Shown here: positions 45,051 through 45,127 of the stretch, in pieces
Layout of the letters: each line of letters begins with the position of its first letter
How positions within the stretch are numbered: the stretch's first letter is position 1
Source: Peptococcaceae bacterium
GTDB lineage: Bacteria; Bacillota; DSM-12270; Thermacetogeniales; Thermacetogeniaceae
Direction: 5' to 3'
NCBI GenBank assembly: GCA_023249405.1
Contig: JAHFCR010000021.1
Coordinates: 1 to 45,127, forward strand
Length of the DNA: 45,127 nt
Position numbers and translations under genes: made by a program
The notes under the pieces: generated by a model
What the model was told of the DNA's origin: nothing
Seen by the model: only the letters and a program-made list of their open reading frames with translations
Databases searched by the model: none

Positions 45051-45127
45051 GGTAGAGCGCTTGCCCACTTGCATAAAGTTGTGTGATATTGGTAGAGCGC
45101 TTGCCCACTTGCATAAAGTTGTGTGAT
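45051..45127 (+). repeat. Tandem 37-bp repeat (2 copies, 40-bp period) at the window edge
   Basis: 45051-45087 and 45091-45127 are identical and are separated by att. The unit begins ggtagagcgcttgc, like a tRNA D-arm and 5' anticodon stem, but no complete tRNA cloverleaf is present. The second copy ends exactly at the window end, so more copies may follow or the end may be an assembly artefact. Confidence 0.8.

Noticed and set aside
45051-45127. CRISPR array at the right edge
   Set aside because: Only 3 bp separate the two units; there is no spacer, so it is a tandem repeat.

Overview
The window suggests an anaerobic, acetogen-like or fermentative Firmicute (class Clostridia or a near relative). 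The grounds are the purine/selenium-hydroxylase gene set, non-pyrrolysine methylamine-type methyltransferases with corrinoid proteins, a PucR regulator, a sigma-54 activator, and IS3, IS1634-like and group II intron debris. This placement rests on gene content and ribosome binding sites; there is no rRNA or marker gene. I cannot tell whether 1..45127 is a whole contig.

Layout. (1) 1-5.5 kb, minus strand, relatively AT-rich: hydantoinase A (hyuA), an MttB-family methyltransferase, an intact corrinoid protein, IS3 debris with a cluster of strong palindromes, then a truncated second corrinoid protein. (2) 5.5-12.7 kb, a decayed zone: IS3 remnant, intact NCS1 nucleobase permease, a frameshifted 2Fe-2S hydroxylase subunit without its start, a group II intron with a frameshifted maturase, the tail of a second pucR, and a 5'-truncated IS1634-like transposase. 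(3) 12.7-20.3 kb, minus strand: molybdenum hydroxylase large subunit, a truncated amidohydrolase, ssnA, an 8-oxoguanine-deaminase-like gene, pucR. (4) 20.4-22.9 kb, plus strand: a corrinoid protein and an MtmB-like methyltransferase, ending in a strong bidirectional terminator. (5) 22.9-36.0 kb, minus strand, one long run transcribed from 36 kb downward: two PLP enzymes, ygeY, ygeW, xdhD, preA-like, dihydropyrimidinase, 2Fe-2S and FAD hydroxylase subunits, methyl-THF:corrinoid methyltransferase. (6) 36.6-44.1 kb, minus strand: ubiD pseudogene, sigma-54 activator, mocA, yqeC, yqeB, an XdhC-like protein, carbamate kinase. (7) 44.1-45.1 kb: gene fragments (a gcvH start among them) and a tandem 37-bp repeat running off the end.

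Working together. Regions 3, 5 and 6 resemble the anaerobic purine/urate cluster known from enteric and gut bacteria (xdhD, ssnA, hyuA/dihydropyrimidinase, ygeW, ygeY, arcC, yqeB/yqeC/mocA). Bases would enter by the permease, be deaminated and hydroxylated, be ring-opened, and the carbamoyl groups would be turned into ATP by YgeW plus carbamate kinase. Embedded in it are the parts of a corrinoid methyl-transfer route: methyltransferase (MtmB-like or MttB-like), corrinoid carrier, and methyl-THF methyltransferase. My inference is that the locus also removes methyl groups from N-methylated purines, hydantoins or related amides and feeds them to tetrahydrofolate, while the demethylated ring goes down the purine pathway. 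The substrate cannot be read from sequence.
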